DNA from: Phytophthora quininea
Taxonomy: Eukaryota; Oomycota; Peronosporomycetes; Peronosporales; Peronosporaceae
DNA length: 64,000 bases
Assembly: GCA_011947345.1 (NCBI GenBank)
Contig: JAAVTG010000538.1
Location: 434,001 to 498,000 of the forward strand
Direction: 5' to 3'
This document shows positions 22,054 to 34,201 of this stretch, piece after piece. A program made the translations under genes and the position numbers. A model generated the notes under the pieces. That model made no database searches. It worked only from the letters and a program-made list of their open reading frames with translations, and was not told where the DNA came from. Within the stretch, counting starts at the first letter, position 1. Every line of letters begins with the position of its first letter.

Positions 22054-25000
22054 TTAAGTTCGCAATTCGACCACCGAAAAGCAACACCACTTCAACGCCA
22101 TCTCATAGCTCGGGGTAATCCACCGACGCGTCAAACTCCAGATCTGTGCACGTAGGATGAAGCACCAGCTCTCGCCACGTTTCAAAACGGGTTCTAAGGA
22201 CTCGTTCCGCCCAAAACTCCAAGGCCCTGCGCTGATTGCCGGAGCGACACTTTTTCTCGACTGTGGTCGGCTTCGAGAGTGACGACGATTACTATGCGCG
22301 ACGAGGTACCAGGCATGCAGTACGTGGGTCATCAAGACGCGGTTCCTTTTCAATTGAGCCTGCAGAGCCCTCGTGTCGCGGAAGATGGCGCCCGAGCGTT
22401 TGTCTCGCGATGTCGTCGCTTTGCTTCTGATCTGCGACCGATGCAGCTGCTGGACGTAGTGCTCCCAACGCCGCTTTTGCCGACACGCTGCCACGAACGC
22501 CATCCAGTGCAAGAACGCCTTACGCTTTACTTCAGTGGCCATTTTCTTCTGAGATCGAACTAACCACCACTCCACTCGCCAACGAGCCAAAGAGCGAAGC
22601 AAAATGTTTCGAGCCGAGCACACATACAGCTCCCTGGCAGCCTGCTGCTGGATCGCGTGGCGTCGTAAACCTTTGCTAAATACTCTGTAAAGTAGCGCGC
22701 GGTCTTGACAGCGATGCCACCGACGCGATATGCGCCAAAGTTTCCACTGCACAAAGCAAGTGTGCATCCATTGCAGCGACTCTCGTTGTTGTCGATTGAC
22801 CGCCTGTCGACGAGCAGTGGCCAAAAGAAGCCAAGCTGAGAAGAACTTTTCGACTACACGTTGTTGCTGCATGCGGCCCATGGCATCAGCCAACGCGTGC
22901 TGGCCATGTCGAACTTCTAAATTGTTTTTCCACTGCATCATGACGTGCCCTAAACGAATACTCGCCATGGTATGATTCCACATGGCCAACGCCACTTGAC
23001 GACGCTTTGTGATACGCAGTAGGGCATTCCACGAGCGGGAAATCAACACCCACGAGTAAAAGTGCTCAGCCTTCAGCAATTGCTGAGTTTCCATCCAGCC
23101 ATCGTGCCATTTCAAAAGGCTCGACGCCCAACTGTCCGCCAAGAAAGTCGGTAAGCAAGACCACGACAGCGCTCGGCATGCTTTGCAGCTGCAAGCCACT
23201 TCGATAAAATATTCTGCATCAATACGGCCTCATGCCAAGCGTCTGCTTCAAATACCTGGGTACGTCGTTGTATTGCTTTCGTCGCCAACGAACGCAACGA
23301 GAGAACCGTTCGGCGTTTCAAATACTGTTGGAATTGATACTCGGCCGCCTGTCTTCGCCATCTCCACATGACACACCGTTTCCAGCAATGCCAGGTGCTT
23401 ATAAAGATGTGACGTCTGAGTGAACGATTGCGATGCGGTTAAAGTCAATCGTTCGAGTAAACCACCACCTCAAGTAGCGAGTCTTGAGTTTGTCGCGATG
23501 GAACTCAACAGCTCGTTTTACTGCGCTGAGGTGGAGCTGCCTTTTCCTCCACCGCGAAAACAAGTTGTTCATAACGTATCGCCGAGCAAACGTTTTTATG
23601 ACGCTTGATCCATGCGCGTATCTTCGAGTTTTGAAAAGCCACACAGTGACTAAAGTGCACCTCATTAATCGTTGCTCGTACAACTGGTGTATCCTTTGAA
23701 CGATTGAGCGCTGTCTCCTCGCATATTTGGTCAATACGATCCATTTTTGCCAGTGTAGACGAAGGTGAACAACACGGCGCAAGTTTAGCAATTGTCGTTC
23801 GCGGCGCTGCACTGATAATCCAGCTTTCCATGCCATCAATGCAGCATAACACAGCGCTTTGTGCCGTTCGCCAACTCCTTGTTTCCATCGGGTAATACAG
23901 CAACGAAGACGATGTCGTCGCTTGCGTTCCGACACGGCAGCGATTTTTCTAGCTAACTCCCGTCTGCTCCAATATGCCCACCTTGCCCAATGCTGCACCA
24001 TTTTTCGCGCTAAATATGTAGTCGCTACGGCAGCAAGATCCTTCTTTTGCTGGCATTATAGTGAGCAATTGTCCAGCACAACATTGCCTTCTTCAATAGT
24101 TTCCGGCTGCGAAACGCGGTGCTTTTAGCTACAAGCTTCTTGTGGTGACGCACATCACGAACATGCAAATTCCATAAAACAATAGAGCGCCGAAGACTGC
24201 GAGATTGATGCTCACCCACAATAGTTTTTACCTTTGTATGATGTTCTTTCTGATGATGAATGGCAGCAACAAACTCAATCCAAGTTTGCCTGAGCCGGTT
24301 TTCACGGCTACGAGATTTTAATCTGCGCAGTGCGATAGAACGTTGGAATTTACGCCGCCACGGCCGCCAAACAGCTGCGCGCAGCACGAGCCGCTCATGA
24401 TTCTCTTTAAGAAAAACTGCTTTAAGGCGAAGCATTCGGTGCTGGTACGAGCGATCTAGCCACACCCAAATTGACCGTCGGATCTTCCAGCACTGAAATT
24501 TAGCTTCCCTCTCCTGGTCGTATCTCATGTTTTCCTTCAGTTGCATGAAGGCTTGTCTGCGTTGTTGAGTTTGGAGTGCGATATCAAGAGCATACCGTTG
24601 CATCTGAGCAGCGGCAGCATGACTGTTCCAGCAATCCATCACTGCACGAAGCACCCTACGACGTCTGCGTCTATTAGCGAGTTGCAGTGTATGCCTTAAG
24701 TGCCGACAACGTTATGAGCTTCTCTCCAACCATCAAACGCGTCTCCTAGAGCTCGACGTTGACTCCAGCAAGCAGCAAATTGCCGACGCTTGCACTGCTC
24801 TACATATTCCACCCACTTTACAAAGCATCTCCCTATCAAATGAACGATCCGTCGTTCAGCAAAACGGCCCACCTCTTCATCAAGTTGTCGTAATGCTGAA
24901 AGCCCAGTCTCCAGCCGGCGCCACCAACATCGAAGCAAATATCGTCGTGCTACTTGTTTAAGCCTTCGGCTTTCCTCTCTTTGTCTTAGAAATTGCATCC

Positions 25001-25565
25001 ACGCTTCAACAGCCTTGTAAACAATTCTCCTACGCCTCTTCACGTACAAAAGTCGCATCCCCACTATGCTTCGCTGTGCAGTAGTCCACCTGTTCCACAC
25101 AATCCCCAGCTCTCTACACTCTGCTTTCCTCGCCACTGAAGTTGCTGCAATTTTTATCCACACTTGATACTCACCTCTATCCCTCCACGCTTTAAACACC
25201 ATCCTAATCAGCCGCGAATAGCGTCTCTTTCGCGCTCGAATGCTGGCACGCGTCACCACCATCGTCTCATGTGCTTTACGCCTCCATCCTTTCATAACTT
25301 TACGTAGCAACACTCTCTTCTCCTTCATTGGCATTTCTGTAACTGGTTTGAAGACCCTTCCGCCGCTAATATGCTTTAAAGGCGCGGAAGTCGGATTCTT
25401 AGCTGTGGAGAGACCTACAGACGCCAGTAGCGCCGTTACTTGGCCCCATTTCGGCGTTATCTTGCAAGGTTTAGAAGTCACACGTGTCTTGGACCCACCG
25501 AGCTTCTTTTGGTCGTCGAAAGCGGCGTCAATCTCCTCCCGCAGTCGCCGCAGCGCCTCCGTCAT
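22054..25565 (-). CDS. Sfi1-like tryptophan-repeat protein (several frame breaks)
   Basis: Long helical, basic protein made of degenerate repeats of about 30 residues, each with a conserved Trp and flanking Arg/Lys (for example KVMKGWRRKAH, MVFKAWRDRGE, IVWNRWTTAQRS, AVEAWMQFLRQ). This is the layout of Sfi1-type centrin-binding proteins of centrosomes and basal bodies, fitting an organism that makes flagellated zoospores. ATG at 25565 (MTEALRRLREEID). The reading frame changes near 24700, 24040, 23400-23450, 23370 and 23180 without splice signals I can recognise, yet the repeat pattern continues across every break, so it is one locus. The number of breaks leaves open whether it is functional. 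Divergent from MCM7. Confidence 0.7.
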
Positions 25566-25623
25566 GTCCACCGCGTTTTAGATATTTGTTCTGCTTCAAC
25601 TGGTCGCTGATTGGCTAAAACTA

Positions 25624-25634
25624 TTTGGCGCCAA
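25624..25634. promoter_or_regulatory. Palindromic E2F-type site between Sfi1-like gene and MCM7
   Basis: TTTGGCGCCAA is the perfect E2F/DP consensus palindrome (TTTSGCGC on both strands). It lies 26 bp before the MCM7 ATG and 58 bp before the Sfi1-like ATG, in a 95 bp shared gap that also has GATTGGC (a CCAAT-type element on the minus strand). It would couple both genes to G1/S. Confidence 0.65.
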
Positions 25635-25660
25635 TTTTCGAGCCATTTGAGGCAACCCCA

Positions 25661-28192
25661 ATGGCGTCGTCCCAGTCGCAGTCGTTCTCGCAGGCGTTCG
25701 GCGGCGTCGGAGGCAGCACCGAAGGCAGTAGCAGCGCAGGTGTAGGCGTGTCTAACTATGAAGAGGAAAAGGCCAAGTGCGCGGCCTTCCTGCTCAACTT
25801 CACGTCCAATCTGGACGATCCGTCGCTCGGGCCCAAGTACGTGCGGATGATGGTACGGTTACAATATACGATACGTTTGTTATTTAAACACTTTATAGAT
25901 AACTAGCTTATTGATTTTATTATTATTGCAGCAAGAAGTGGCGAACCGGGAGCGAACCTCCATCCCCATCTCTCTGGACGACGTACAAATTGTACGTTCT
26001 TCATTAGCAAAAATATTTATTGTGATAATGGTTTAACTGTGTTTTATTGCAGTTTGAGCGGGAAGATGTCATGTTCGTCCCTCGTATCGTGCGCAACGCT
26101 CGACGCTACATCTCTCTCTCTCGGACGCAGTAGATGAGAATCTGCCGCCGCCAACTCGAGACATTTCCGACTCGCAGGACGTTCTCGACGTTCTGAGGAT
26201 GTCTCGAGCTCAGGAGGTGGCTCAGCAACGACAGACAGACGATTCGAGTAACCAAACGGACGGTCAAACGACCAACAACGCTGCCAACATCTTCCCACCA
26301 GCTTTGATGCGTCGATTTGAGGTGCATTTGGTTCCTGGGGTGAAGCTGAAAGCTGTGCCTATTCGGGAAGTGAAAGCTGCAAAAGTCGGAGCTCTTGTCA
26401 GGATTAAGGGCATGGTCACCAGAGTGTCAACAGTGAAACCACTGTTGACAGTGGCCACATACACGTGCGAAGCCTGCGCTTATGAGGTGTACCAGGAAGT
26501 GAAGGCGAGACAATTTAATCCGTTGACGCAATGCCCTAGCGAGCGCTGCCAGACAAACAATGCTAGGGGACGCTTGCTGATGCAGACCAAAGCGTCCAAG
26601 TTCGACAAGTATCAAGAAGTGAAGTTTCAGGAGCTGCCGGATCAGGTGCCAATGGGCCACATCCCGAGATCACTTACGGTGTATCTCCGTGGAGAACTCA
26701 CGCGGACGTGTGAACCGGGCGCTTTGGTCACGATCTGCGGTGTGTTCTTGCCACTACCGTACTCAGCTCAACGTCAAATGCAAATGGGTTTGGTTACAGA
26801 GACATACTTGGAAGCGACAGATGTGGTGAACCACAAGAAGCGGTACTCCGCTATGGAGTCGTCTGAAGCCATGGAGAGCGCCGTGCTGCGACTGCAGGAG
26901 GGACAGGATAATGTGTATGAGGTGCTGTCACAGTCGTTAGCACCGGAGATTTACGGTCACGAGGACGTGAAGAAGGCGCTGTTACTGCTACTTATTGGCG
27001 GAGTTACGAAGCGTATGGACGAAGGGATGAAGCTGCGTGGTGACCTCAACGTGCTGCTCATGGGAGACCCCGGTGTGGCCAAGTCCCAATTGCTTAAACA
27101 TATCGCGACGGTGGCACCGCGTGGTGTGTACACTACCGGTAAAGGTAGTTCTGGTGTGGGGCTGACAGCTGCAGTTGTGCGTGATGCAACTACCAAAGAG
27201 ATGACACTCGAAGGCGGTGCTCTTGTTCTAGCTGACATGGGTATTTGCTGCATTGATGAGTTCGATAAGATGGAGGAAGGCGACCGAACGGCTATCCACG
27301 AAGTCATGGAGCAGCAAACGGTGAGTATCGCCAAGGCTGGTATCACCACAACGCTCAATGCTCGAACGTCCGTACTGGCGGCGGCAAATCCCATCTTTGG
27401 TCGCTACAACAAGAAGCTGAGTGCTTCACAGAACATCAACTTGCCCAACGCCCTTCTGTCTCGTTTTGACCTGCTGTTCCTGCTGCTAGACATTGCCAAC
27501 TACCAAAGGACGAAGAGCTCGCACGCCACGTCACGTTTGTTCACCGGTATTCACGCAACCCGGACATGAAGTTCGAGCCTGTGCGCCCAGAGGTGCTGCG
27601 CTACTTCATCGCCATCGCTAAACAGTATCAGCCCAATATTCCGGAGCACCTCTGCGGATACATTGTGGAGGCATACGTCACCCTGCGTCAGCAGGATGCC
27701 AACGAGCATGCGCGTGAGCGACAGCAGCAACAATTCCGCCAGCAATATGGCGACGGCGGCGCCAACGACGCTCAGACAGCCATGACAGCTCGTCAATTGC
27801 TAAGTATTTTGCGTCTTTCACAAGCTCTTGCACGGCTCCGGTTCTCGACGGAAGTCATCAACGCAGACGTGGACGAAGCCATCCGACTAGTGTACGTGTC
27901 CAAGGCGTCGCTGAGCGAGCAGGACGAGGCCAACAGCAGTAGCAACAGCGGGAAATCAGGCACAGCCAACGGCGGTCGAGGCGGCTCCACTGACGCCACA
28001 TCCAAGATCTTCCGATTGCTGCTGGAGTTCGCGAACGACCGCGGCTTGAAGGTCGTCTCGATGAGCGACCTGGAGCCGGTCGTGCTCCGCAAAGGCTTCA
28101 CGTCGCAGCAACTTCACGCCTGCATCGAGTTCTACCAGGGCCTGGAAGTTATGCAGCTGTCTGCCAACGGTACTCGTATCACTCTCATCTAA
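25661..28192 (+). CDS. MCM7: DNA replication licensing factor MCM7
   Basis: Subunit of the hexameric MCM2-7 replicative helicase, nuclear. Identified by the zinc-binding CEAC...CPSERC segment, [20 protein letters not shown], Walker A ([12 protein letters not shown]), Walker B (CCIDEFDKM) and the arginine finger SRFD, in MCM7-like sequence. Two introns with GT-AG ends: 25853-25931 and 25992-26052. The frame breaks twice. In the TC-repeat at 26111-26121, removing one TC (or adding one base) joins NARRYISL to SDAVDENLP. At the A run 27505-27507, one missing A joins LLLDIANYQ to [12 protein letters not shown]. Restored length is about 796 residues. It converges on the NAA30-like gene, 39 bp from its stop. 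Confidence 0.92.
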
Positions 28193-28231
28193 AACATCTC
28201 GCATAGCTTGTTAAAAAACCACGGTCAACCA

Positions 28232-28789
28232 CTACTGCAGCCAGAGCTTGAGACGGAAGGCGTCGCCCCCGTTTAAATAGTACTTGACCAGGCGCTCGTC
28301 GCGCACAAAGCCCAAGTTCTCGTACAGGCGGATGGCTCCTTTGTTGGCGATCTCCGTTTCCAGCATTACTTCCTCGCAGCCGTCGGTCTTCATGCGGTCG
28401 ATGGCCTTCTGGGCCAGCTGGGAGCCGATGCCTCGGTGGCGGAACTCCTTCTCCACCGCCAGCATGGCGATGTAGCCACGCCAGCGGCGCTTCGGGTCGT
28501 CCGACGTCTCCAGTCCGTCGTCGCCCGTCTCCTCAGGCGTGGCGCCCAGCGGTTCCTGCCGGCAGATGATGACGCCCACGAGCTTGTGCTGGACACGGGC
28601 CAAGATACTCAACTGCGGCCAGTTGTACAGGAAGTAGCGGTACGTGAAGATAGAGTAGGGCTCGGACAGGTCCTTGTCGATGAGCTTGACCAGCTCGGCG
28701 AGCTGCTTCTCGCCCTGGTACGTCGAGAACGTCACGGCATCCGACGCAGAGGAGGACGAGGAGGACGAGGAGCTCTTGGCCTTAGCCAT
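28232..28789 (-). CDS. NAA30: N-terminal acetyltransferase NAA30-like (NatC catalytic subunit)
   Basis: GNAT-fold enzyme that would acetylate the N-terminal Met of nascent proteins with hydrophobic second residues. 185 residues, single exon. The N-terminal LSEPYSIFTYRYFLYNWPQL stretch is the typical NAA30 (Mak3) motif, and RHRGIGSQLAQ is the acetyl-CoA-binding R-x-x-G-x-G/A loop; TEIANKGAIRLYENLGF closes the fold. A run of nine serines follows the start (MAKAKSS...), with an acidic insert around residues 80-100. ATG at 28789. Convergent with MCM7. Confidence 0.9.
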   Translation of the reverse strand: MAKAKSSSSSSSSSASDAVTFSTYQGEKQLAELVKLIDKDLSEPYSIFTYRYFLYNWPQLSILARVQHKLVGVIICRQEPLGATPEETGDDGLETSDDPKRRWRGYIAMLAVEKEFRHRGIGSQLAQKAIDRMKTDGCEEVMLETEIANKGAIRLYENLGFVRDERLVKYYLNGGDAFRLKLWLQ

Positions 28790-29578
28790 GGTGGATGAAT
28801 GATACTGTTCTTATAACGAAATATGTAGTTATGTGCTCTTATAGCAAGATTGAGCTCTTCATGGCGGAACAAGAATTCTTGAGTGCAAGGTGGAAGACGC
28901 ATTGCAACGTTGCATTACGGTGAGTCCTTGCAGACTGTCTGACGGAAGGGCGGACTACAGTTCTTAAAGCTGAGAATTGCTCACTGCAATGCTGGAAATA
29001 ATACAGGATACTTTTTTTTTTGCCATCGACTGCACGACCATGTGCTCAACGGATTCCAAGCAGCAAAACCATCACAGCAGCAACCAATTACTAAGGACTC
29101 CCACAACAATGTAATCCTTTCGTCGTTCGTGTACATATGCGACGAAAGAAACGCTGCAGGAATGCAGCGTTGTCCTGCCGGCTCTTCGACTTCAACGTCC
29201 GTTATTCCGATGCAGCAAATTTCACACACATTAAACAAAGAGACACATTTACTGGTAGCGTAGCTGCTGCTCCTTCCTTCATTAGCTCACCGCCTTCCTC
29301 GGTACGAGATCAGATTCAAAGTCAGCTCGATAGCAAGCCGCTGCAGCGCCATCTCCATGATTGGCCCATCCAAACTACTGGTGCGCAGGCCACTAAACGT
29401 CTAAAACCCCAGCTGACGGCCTCTAAAAGCACCTCCAACCTTCCATCACATACTCACTCCAAGTCATGTTTCCATAACGTCCATGTTAAATGTTCATCTA
29501 ATTCTCCGCTCTAAAAGCGCATCCCTCGGCTTTTGACTGGCCCACAGCGCTCCGAGCTTCCCCCTCCCGATCCAGAGC
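28790..29578. other. Intergenic upstream of the TPR-Hsp70 gene
   Basis: About 790 bp holding a T10 run near 29011 and no recognised coding signal. No clear heat-shock element array was found by eye. Confidence 0.45.
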
Positions 29579-29595
29579 GTCATTTTCCAACTCGG
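29579..29595 (+). promoter_or_regulatory. Initiator of the TPR-Hsp70 gene
   Basis: GTCATTTTCCAACTCGG fits the oomycete initiator, about 50 bp before the ATG at 29644. Confidence 0.5.
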
Positions 29596-29643
29596 AAAGC
29601 GTCAGGCAAGTCTCTCTCTTCCTAACACTAGACACAGCCCACC

Positions 29644-32003
29644 ATGGCCCCGAAGCGTCGCTCGCGTAAGACCACCAAGGACGTGTACGCCGGCGTGCCC
29701 GCCGAGGAGCGCGCCAAGCTCGGCGCTGAGGCCAAGGAGCGCGGTAACGCCGCCTTCGCCTCGGGCGACCACGCCACGGCCATCAAGGAGTTCACGACCG
29801 CCATCGCCTACGAGCCGGCCAACGTCATCTACTACTCGAACCGTTCGGCCGCCTACCTGTCTGCCGGCCAGGCCACGCCCGCCATGCAGGACGCCAAGAC
29901 GTGCATCGACCTGGATGCCAAGTTCGCCAAGGGTTACGCTCGTCTGGGTGCCGCCCACTTCTACATCAAGAACTACGCCAAGGCCATCACGGCGTACACG
30001 CAGGGACTGACGGTCGAGAAGGGCAACAAGGCGCTGCAGGCCGGTCTTACCCAGGCCCAGGCCGCCCAGCAGGTCCAGGACGAGGAGATCAGCGGCGTCG
30101 AGATGGACGAGGCCACGCGCAAGATGAAGCGCATGGAGATCGAGGAGAAGATCAACAAGGCCCGCAAGGAGCGTGAGGAGCGCGCCAAGCGTGCCGAGAA
30201 GGGCTTCTCGGAGGTCATTGGTATTGATCTGGGCACGACCTACTCGTGCGTGGGTGTCTGGAAGGACGGCCAGGTCGAGATCATCGCCAACAGCGAAGGT
30301 AACCGCACCACCCCGTCGTGGGTTGCCTTCAACGAGAGCGAGCGTCTTATCGGTGAGGCTGCCAAGATCCAGGCTGCCGGTAACGCCAAGAACACGGTGT
30401 TCGACGCCAAGCGTATCATTGGCCGCAGCTTCTCGGACGAGGTGGTCAAGAAGGACGCCACCCACTTCCCCTTCACCATCAAGGAGGGTGACGACGACAA
30501 GGTGCTCATCGAAGTTGAGTTCAAGGGTGAGAGCAAGAGCTTCACCCCGAGGAGATCTCGTCCATGGTGCTGCTGCGCATGAAGGAGACCGCCGAGGCCT
30601 TCCTGGGCCAGAGCATCAGCCAGGCTGTGGTCACCGTGCCCGCCTACTTCAACGACCAGCAGCGTCAGTCCACCAAGGACGCCGGTTCCATTGCTGGTCT
30701 TGACGTGAAGCGTATCATCAACGAGCCGACGGCTGCTGCCCTCGCCTACGGCCTGGACACGAACGCCGGCACGGACGGCAAGGCGTGCAACGTGCTGATC
30801 TTCGACCTGGGTGGCGGTACTTTCGATGTGTCGATCCTGTCGATTGAGAACGGTATCTTCGAGGTCAAGTCGACGGGCGGAGACACCCACCTGGGTGGTG
30901 AGGACTTTGACAACAACATGGTGGAGCACCTGCTGACCGAGTTCAAGCGCAAGAACCGCAACCTGGACCCGTCGGGCTCGGCCCGTGCCATGCGCCGTCT
31001 GCGTACGGCCTGTGAGTCGGCCAAGCGCATGCTGTCGACCACGACGTCCGCGTCGGTGGAGGTGGACTCGCTCTTCGAGGGCGTCGACTTCTCGTCCACC
31101 GTGACCCGCGCCAAGTTCGAGTCGCTGAACGAGGAGCTGTTCAAGCGTTGCGAGGAGACGGTGCTGAAGGTCCTCGAGGACGCCAAGATGAAGCCCGAGG
31201 ACGTGACGGAGCTGGTGCTGGTCGGCGGCTCCACGCGTATCCCCAAGGTGCAGACGATGCTGTCGTCGCTGTTCGGCGGCAAGGAGCTGTCCAAGTCCAT
31301 CAACCCGGACGAGGCTGTGGCCTACGGTGCCGCCGTGCAGGGCGCCATCCTGGACGGCATCCGCAACGACGCCACCAACTCGCTGCTGCTGGTGGACGTG
31401 ACGCCTCTGTCTCTGGGTATTGAGACCGTGGGCAAGGTCATGTCGGTGCTCATCAAGCGCAACACGGCCATCCCCGTGCGCAAGACGCGCGTGTACACGA
31501 CCGAGGAGGACTACCAGACGTCCGTGGACGTGTGCATCTACGAGGGCGAGCGCGCGTGCGTCGAGTCCAACAACAAGCTGGGCGAGTTCAACATCTCGGG
31601 CCTGGAGCGCGCCAAGCGTGGCGAGCCCCAGGTGGAGGTGACGTTCGAGATCGACGCCAACGGCATCCTGAACGTGTCGGCCCGCGACAAGAAGACTGGC
31701 GCCAAGGCCGAGACGACCATCTCGAACAACCGCGGCCGTCTGTCCCAGGAGGACATCGACCGCATGGTGGCCGAGGCCGACAAGTTCAAGAAGGACGACG
31801 CCGAGATGCTGCGCCGCATCGAGGCCCGCAACGACCTGGAGCAGTTCATCTACCGCGCCATCGAGATGGCTCGCGAGAAGGGCGACACGAACGTCGAGAG
31901 CGCCATCCGTGACGCGCGCGACTGGCTCGAGGACCACGAGGAGGCCACTCTGCGTGAGCTCGAGGACAAGAAGCGCATGCTGGAGCGCATGGTCCGCTTC
32001 TAA
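29644..32003 (+). CDS. TPR-Hsp70 fusion chaperone (one frame break)
   Basis: Residues 30-140 form three TPR motifs of the Hop/STI1 type; the five carboxylate-clamp positions are Lys31, Asn35, Asn66, Lys96 and Arg100, with the same 4-31-30-4 spacing as Hop TPR1. A charged helix (residues 150-188) leads into a full Hsp70 from residue 190: [14 protein letters not shown], the [13 protein letters not shown] and [10 protein letters not shown] phosphate motifs, and a substrate-binding domain. The protein ends at ERMVRF, without the lid extension and EEVD tail of cytosolic Hsp70. One C is missing in the run at 30545-30548; adding it joins ESKSFTP to [13 protein letters not shown] (total about 786 residues). 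No signal peptide. Strong G/C third-position bias suggests high expression. Likely a cytosolic chaperone that could dock EEVD-tailed Hsp70/Hsp90. Confidence 0.92.
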
Positions 32004-32248
32004 GCTAGCCTCTTACATTAGCATTTAGTTAGCGTCCACGTTGAACAATCGACACAGCTTACGTTACATTACCCAGTTGGCCCAATGGCTTCCGAGTGTT
32101 CGAGGACCACCGTGCCGTGCCAAGTGCAGGACGCAAGACAAGACGTCCGAAGAATGCCGACTGTATTGATTCCGCGGCTCAAAAGGTTGCTAACGCGAAG
32201 AGCTGGGCACGCGAATGCCGTCCGAGATCGCGACAGGTTGCTCTGTCG

Positions 32249-33946
32249 TCATAGTGTGATGGACTTTTCTTCTCGTCGCTGGTAGAAGAGCATGTAGGCG
32301 CTCGAGCTGAGGAGTTCCGGCTTCTTGATGCTCGACACGGACGAGTCGTTGAAGTCGAACCACTCCATCGTGTCGCTGTTGAGGCACTCGGCCGTGTAGT
32401 GGCCCCCATTGAGCGAGCCCATGTGGTGGACGATTCCGGTGAGGTCGTACAGCGTGCTGCCATCGACGACAGCGTCGTCGGCGCAGTAGTCGACAAGGTC
32501 GAGACTCTGCGCCGGGAAGCTGATGGACGTGCTCACCTTGTCGCGACTGAAAGTCGAGTAGGAGAACCGCTTGAGATGCAGCACCAACACCGACGGCAGT
32601 CGGTAGATGGAGATCTTCTTGGCCACCGACCGGTGGGTCTTGCAGTTGGAGCAGTAGTAGGCCGCATCGTCAGCGAGGTATTCCTGCTCCGTGTACGACT
32701 TGAGGCAGTCGTGGATCGAGACGCCGCTGGTTGAAGCAGCAGCCCCAGTGGCCACCGTTTCCACTGAAGCGGACGCTGTCCTGCCGCCACTGAAGAAGTT
32801 GCTGGATAGCCGAAGGTGGCTCGACGAACTGCCCTTGCTGTTCTTCTTCGGTACGGGCAACGACAAATCCCAAAACACGTCGAAGCACAGCGAGCGGTGG
32901 CTGCACGTGCCGCAGCGGATCTCGGACCGCAGCTGTCCACAGAAGAGCTCCGAGAGCGCGCTGACATTTCGTTCCTGGTAAAACTTCCAGTATTCGTCCG
33001 AAACTTCTCTGTCTTTGGCGTCAGGTCGGTCTTTGATCTCGTAGTACGCAGGTTTCTTCTTGATTCGATTCAGATCTTCGTGCAGCCCATCGAGCAAGAA
33101 GCGCAGGAATTCCTGAGCGTCCTGCTGGTCGTATCCTGTAAACCTTGACGCCACTTTTCCAATCACACGTTTCAACTCAACGGGCCGAGTGGCAGTGAAT
33201 TTATCTCCAGTCCAGAGCGCCTTGATGAGGTCTCCGAAGGCGTTGGCGAGTGCTCCTTTAGTAGGACTCGAGTCGTTAATTTCGCGTGCATACAGGCCTG
33301 GCTGGAAGTACTTGACCAGCGCAGGAATATTGCTCACACACTGCAGACAACTATTCATAAAGCTGAAAGGCAACAAGGTCAGTCAGTAACCAGCCACCTC
33401 CATCACTCGCAGCTCCACGCACCACGTATTGCCGAGGTTCTGCAACCCCACAAGTCCGCGTGGCTGTCTCTTCCTGGCCAGCTCCGCTCTCGGCGACGTC
33501 TTGCCGCCACTGACTCGCGTTGCAGTCACTTGAGACGTGACGATGTTGCCGCCAGTCGAGGTCGAGCCGACACTCGGCACGATCCTCGGCAGCTCGCCGT
33601 TGGCAATCACCGGCAGCGAATTGTTGCCTAGATCTGCGTCTTCATTGCTCCGCTCTCGGACCGAGTTGCTCTGGTTGGCGGTGCGGCTGTGGAATCTCGT
33701 GAGCGACGCCAACGCCGACGTGGTCGCCGTCCGCGACGTCGCTTCGTTCGACGAGTGTATCACGCGGTTCGTCGGTCGACCGAGGAACTTGGTCGGCGGT
33801 TTGGTGGTGCTTGACTCGACCGTGTCGGAGATCTTCTTGGTCTTTGGGAAGTTGGCTTTGAACATGCCGCCCTCGGGCTGCTGCTCGGTGGTGTCGGAAG
33901 TCGAAGGCGACGCGGATGGAGGCTGTGAGAGGCGGGAACCAGCCAT
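32249..33946 (-). CDS. Ubiquitin-specific protease (USP/UBP family)
   Basis: Cysteine deubiquitinase of about 545 residues. A Ser/Thr-rich N-terminal region (about 160 residues) precedes the core. One intron (33363-33422, 60 bp, GT-AG) interrupts the Cys box: exons rebuild GLQNLGNTCFMNSCLQC with the catalytic Cys codon split across the junction. The His box LNGGHYTAECLN, the WFDFNDSSVS segment and two Cys pairs of a zinc ribbon (CGTC and CSNC) are present, as is the QDAQEFLRFLLDGLHEDLN helix. Frame intact. Its 5' part lies inside duplication arm B and was copied to 7655-8031. Convergent with TPR-Hsp70, divergent from epoxide hydrolase 2. Subfamily not determined. Confidence 0.92.
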
Positions 33947-34201
33947 ACAAGCGCAGAAGACAGCGGGAGAAGCGCGAACGTCGCTGCTGCGAGGAAAAGC
34001 AGATTACATGGAGGCGTCCTGCAGGTCTTATCTTTGACGACAACATGACGGTCGCCACGAATAGACTTGGAGAGCCGTTACGAGTGACGCGTTGTGCCCT
34101 TTCGGGAAGTGATGGAAGGCTGTATGCCGTTTAACAGAACGGAAAACTTCAACGATGCGAAAACCGTTTTCGGCAATCATTTTCGCGATCCCCCAGTCGA
34201 G

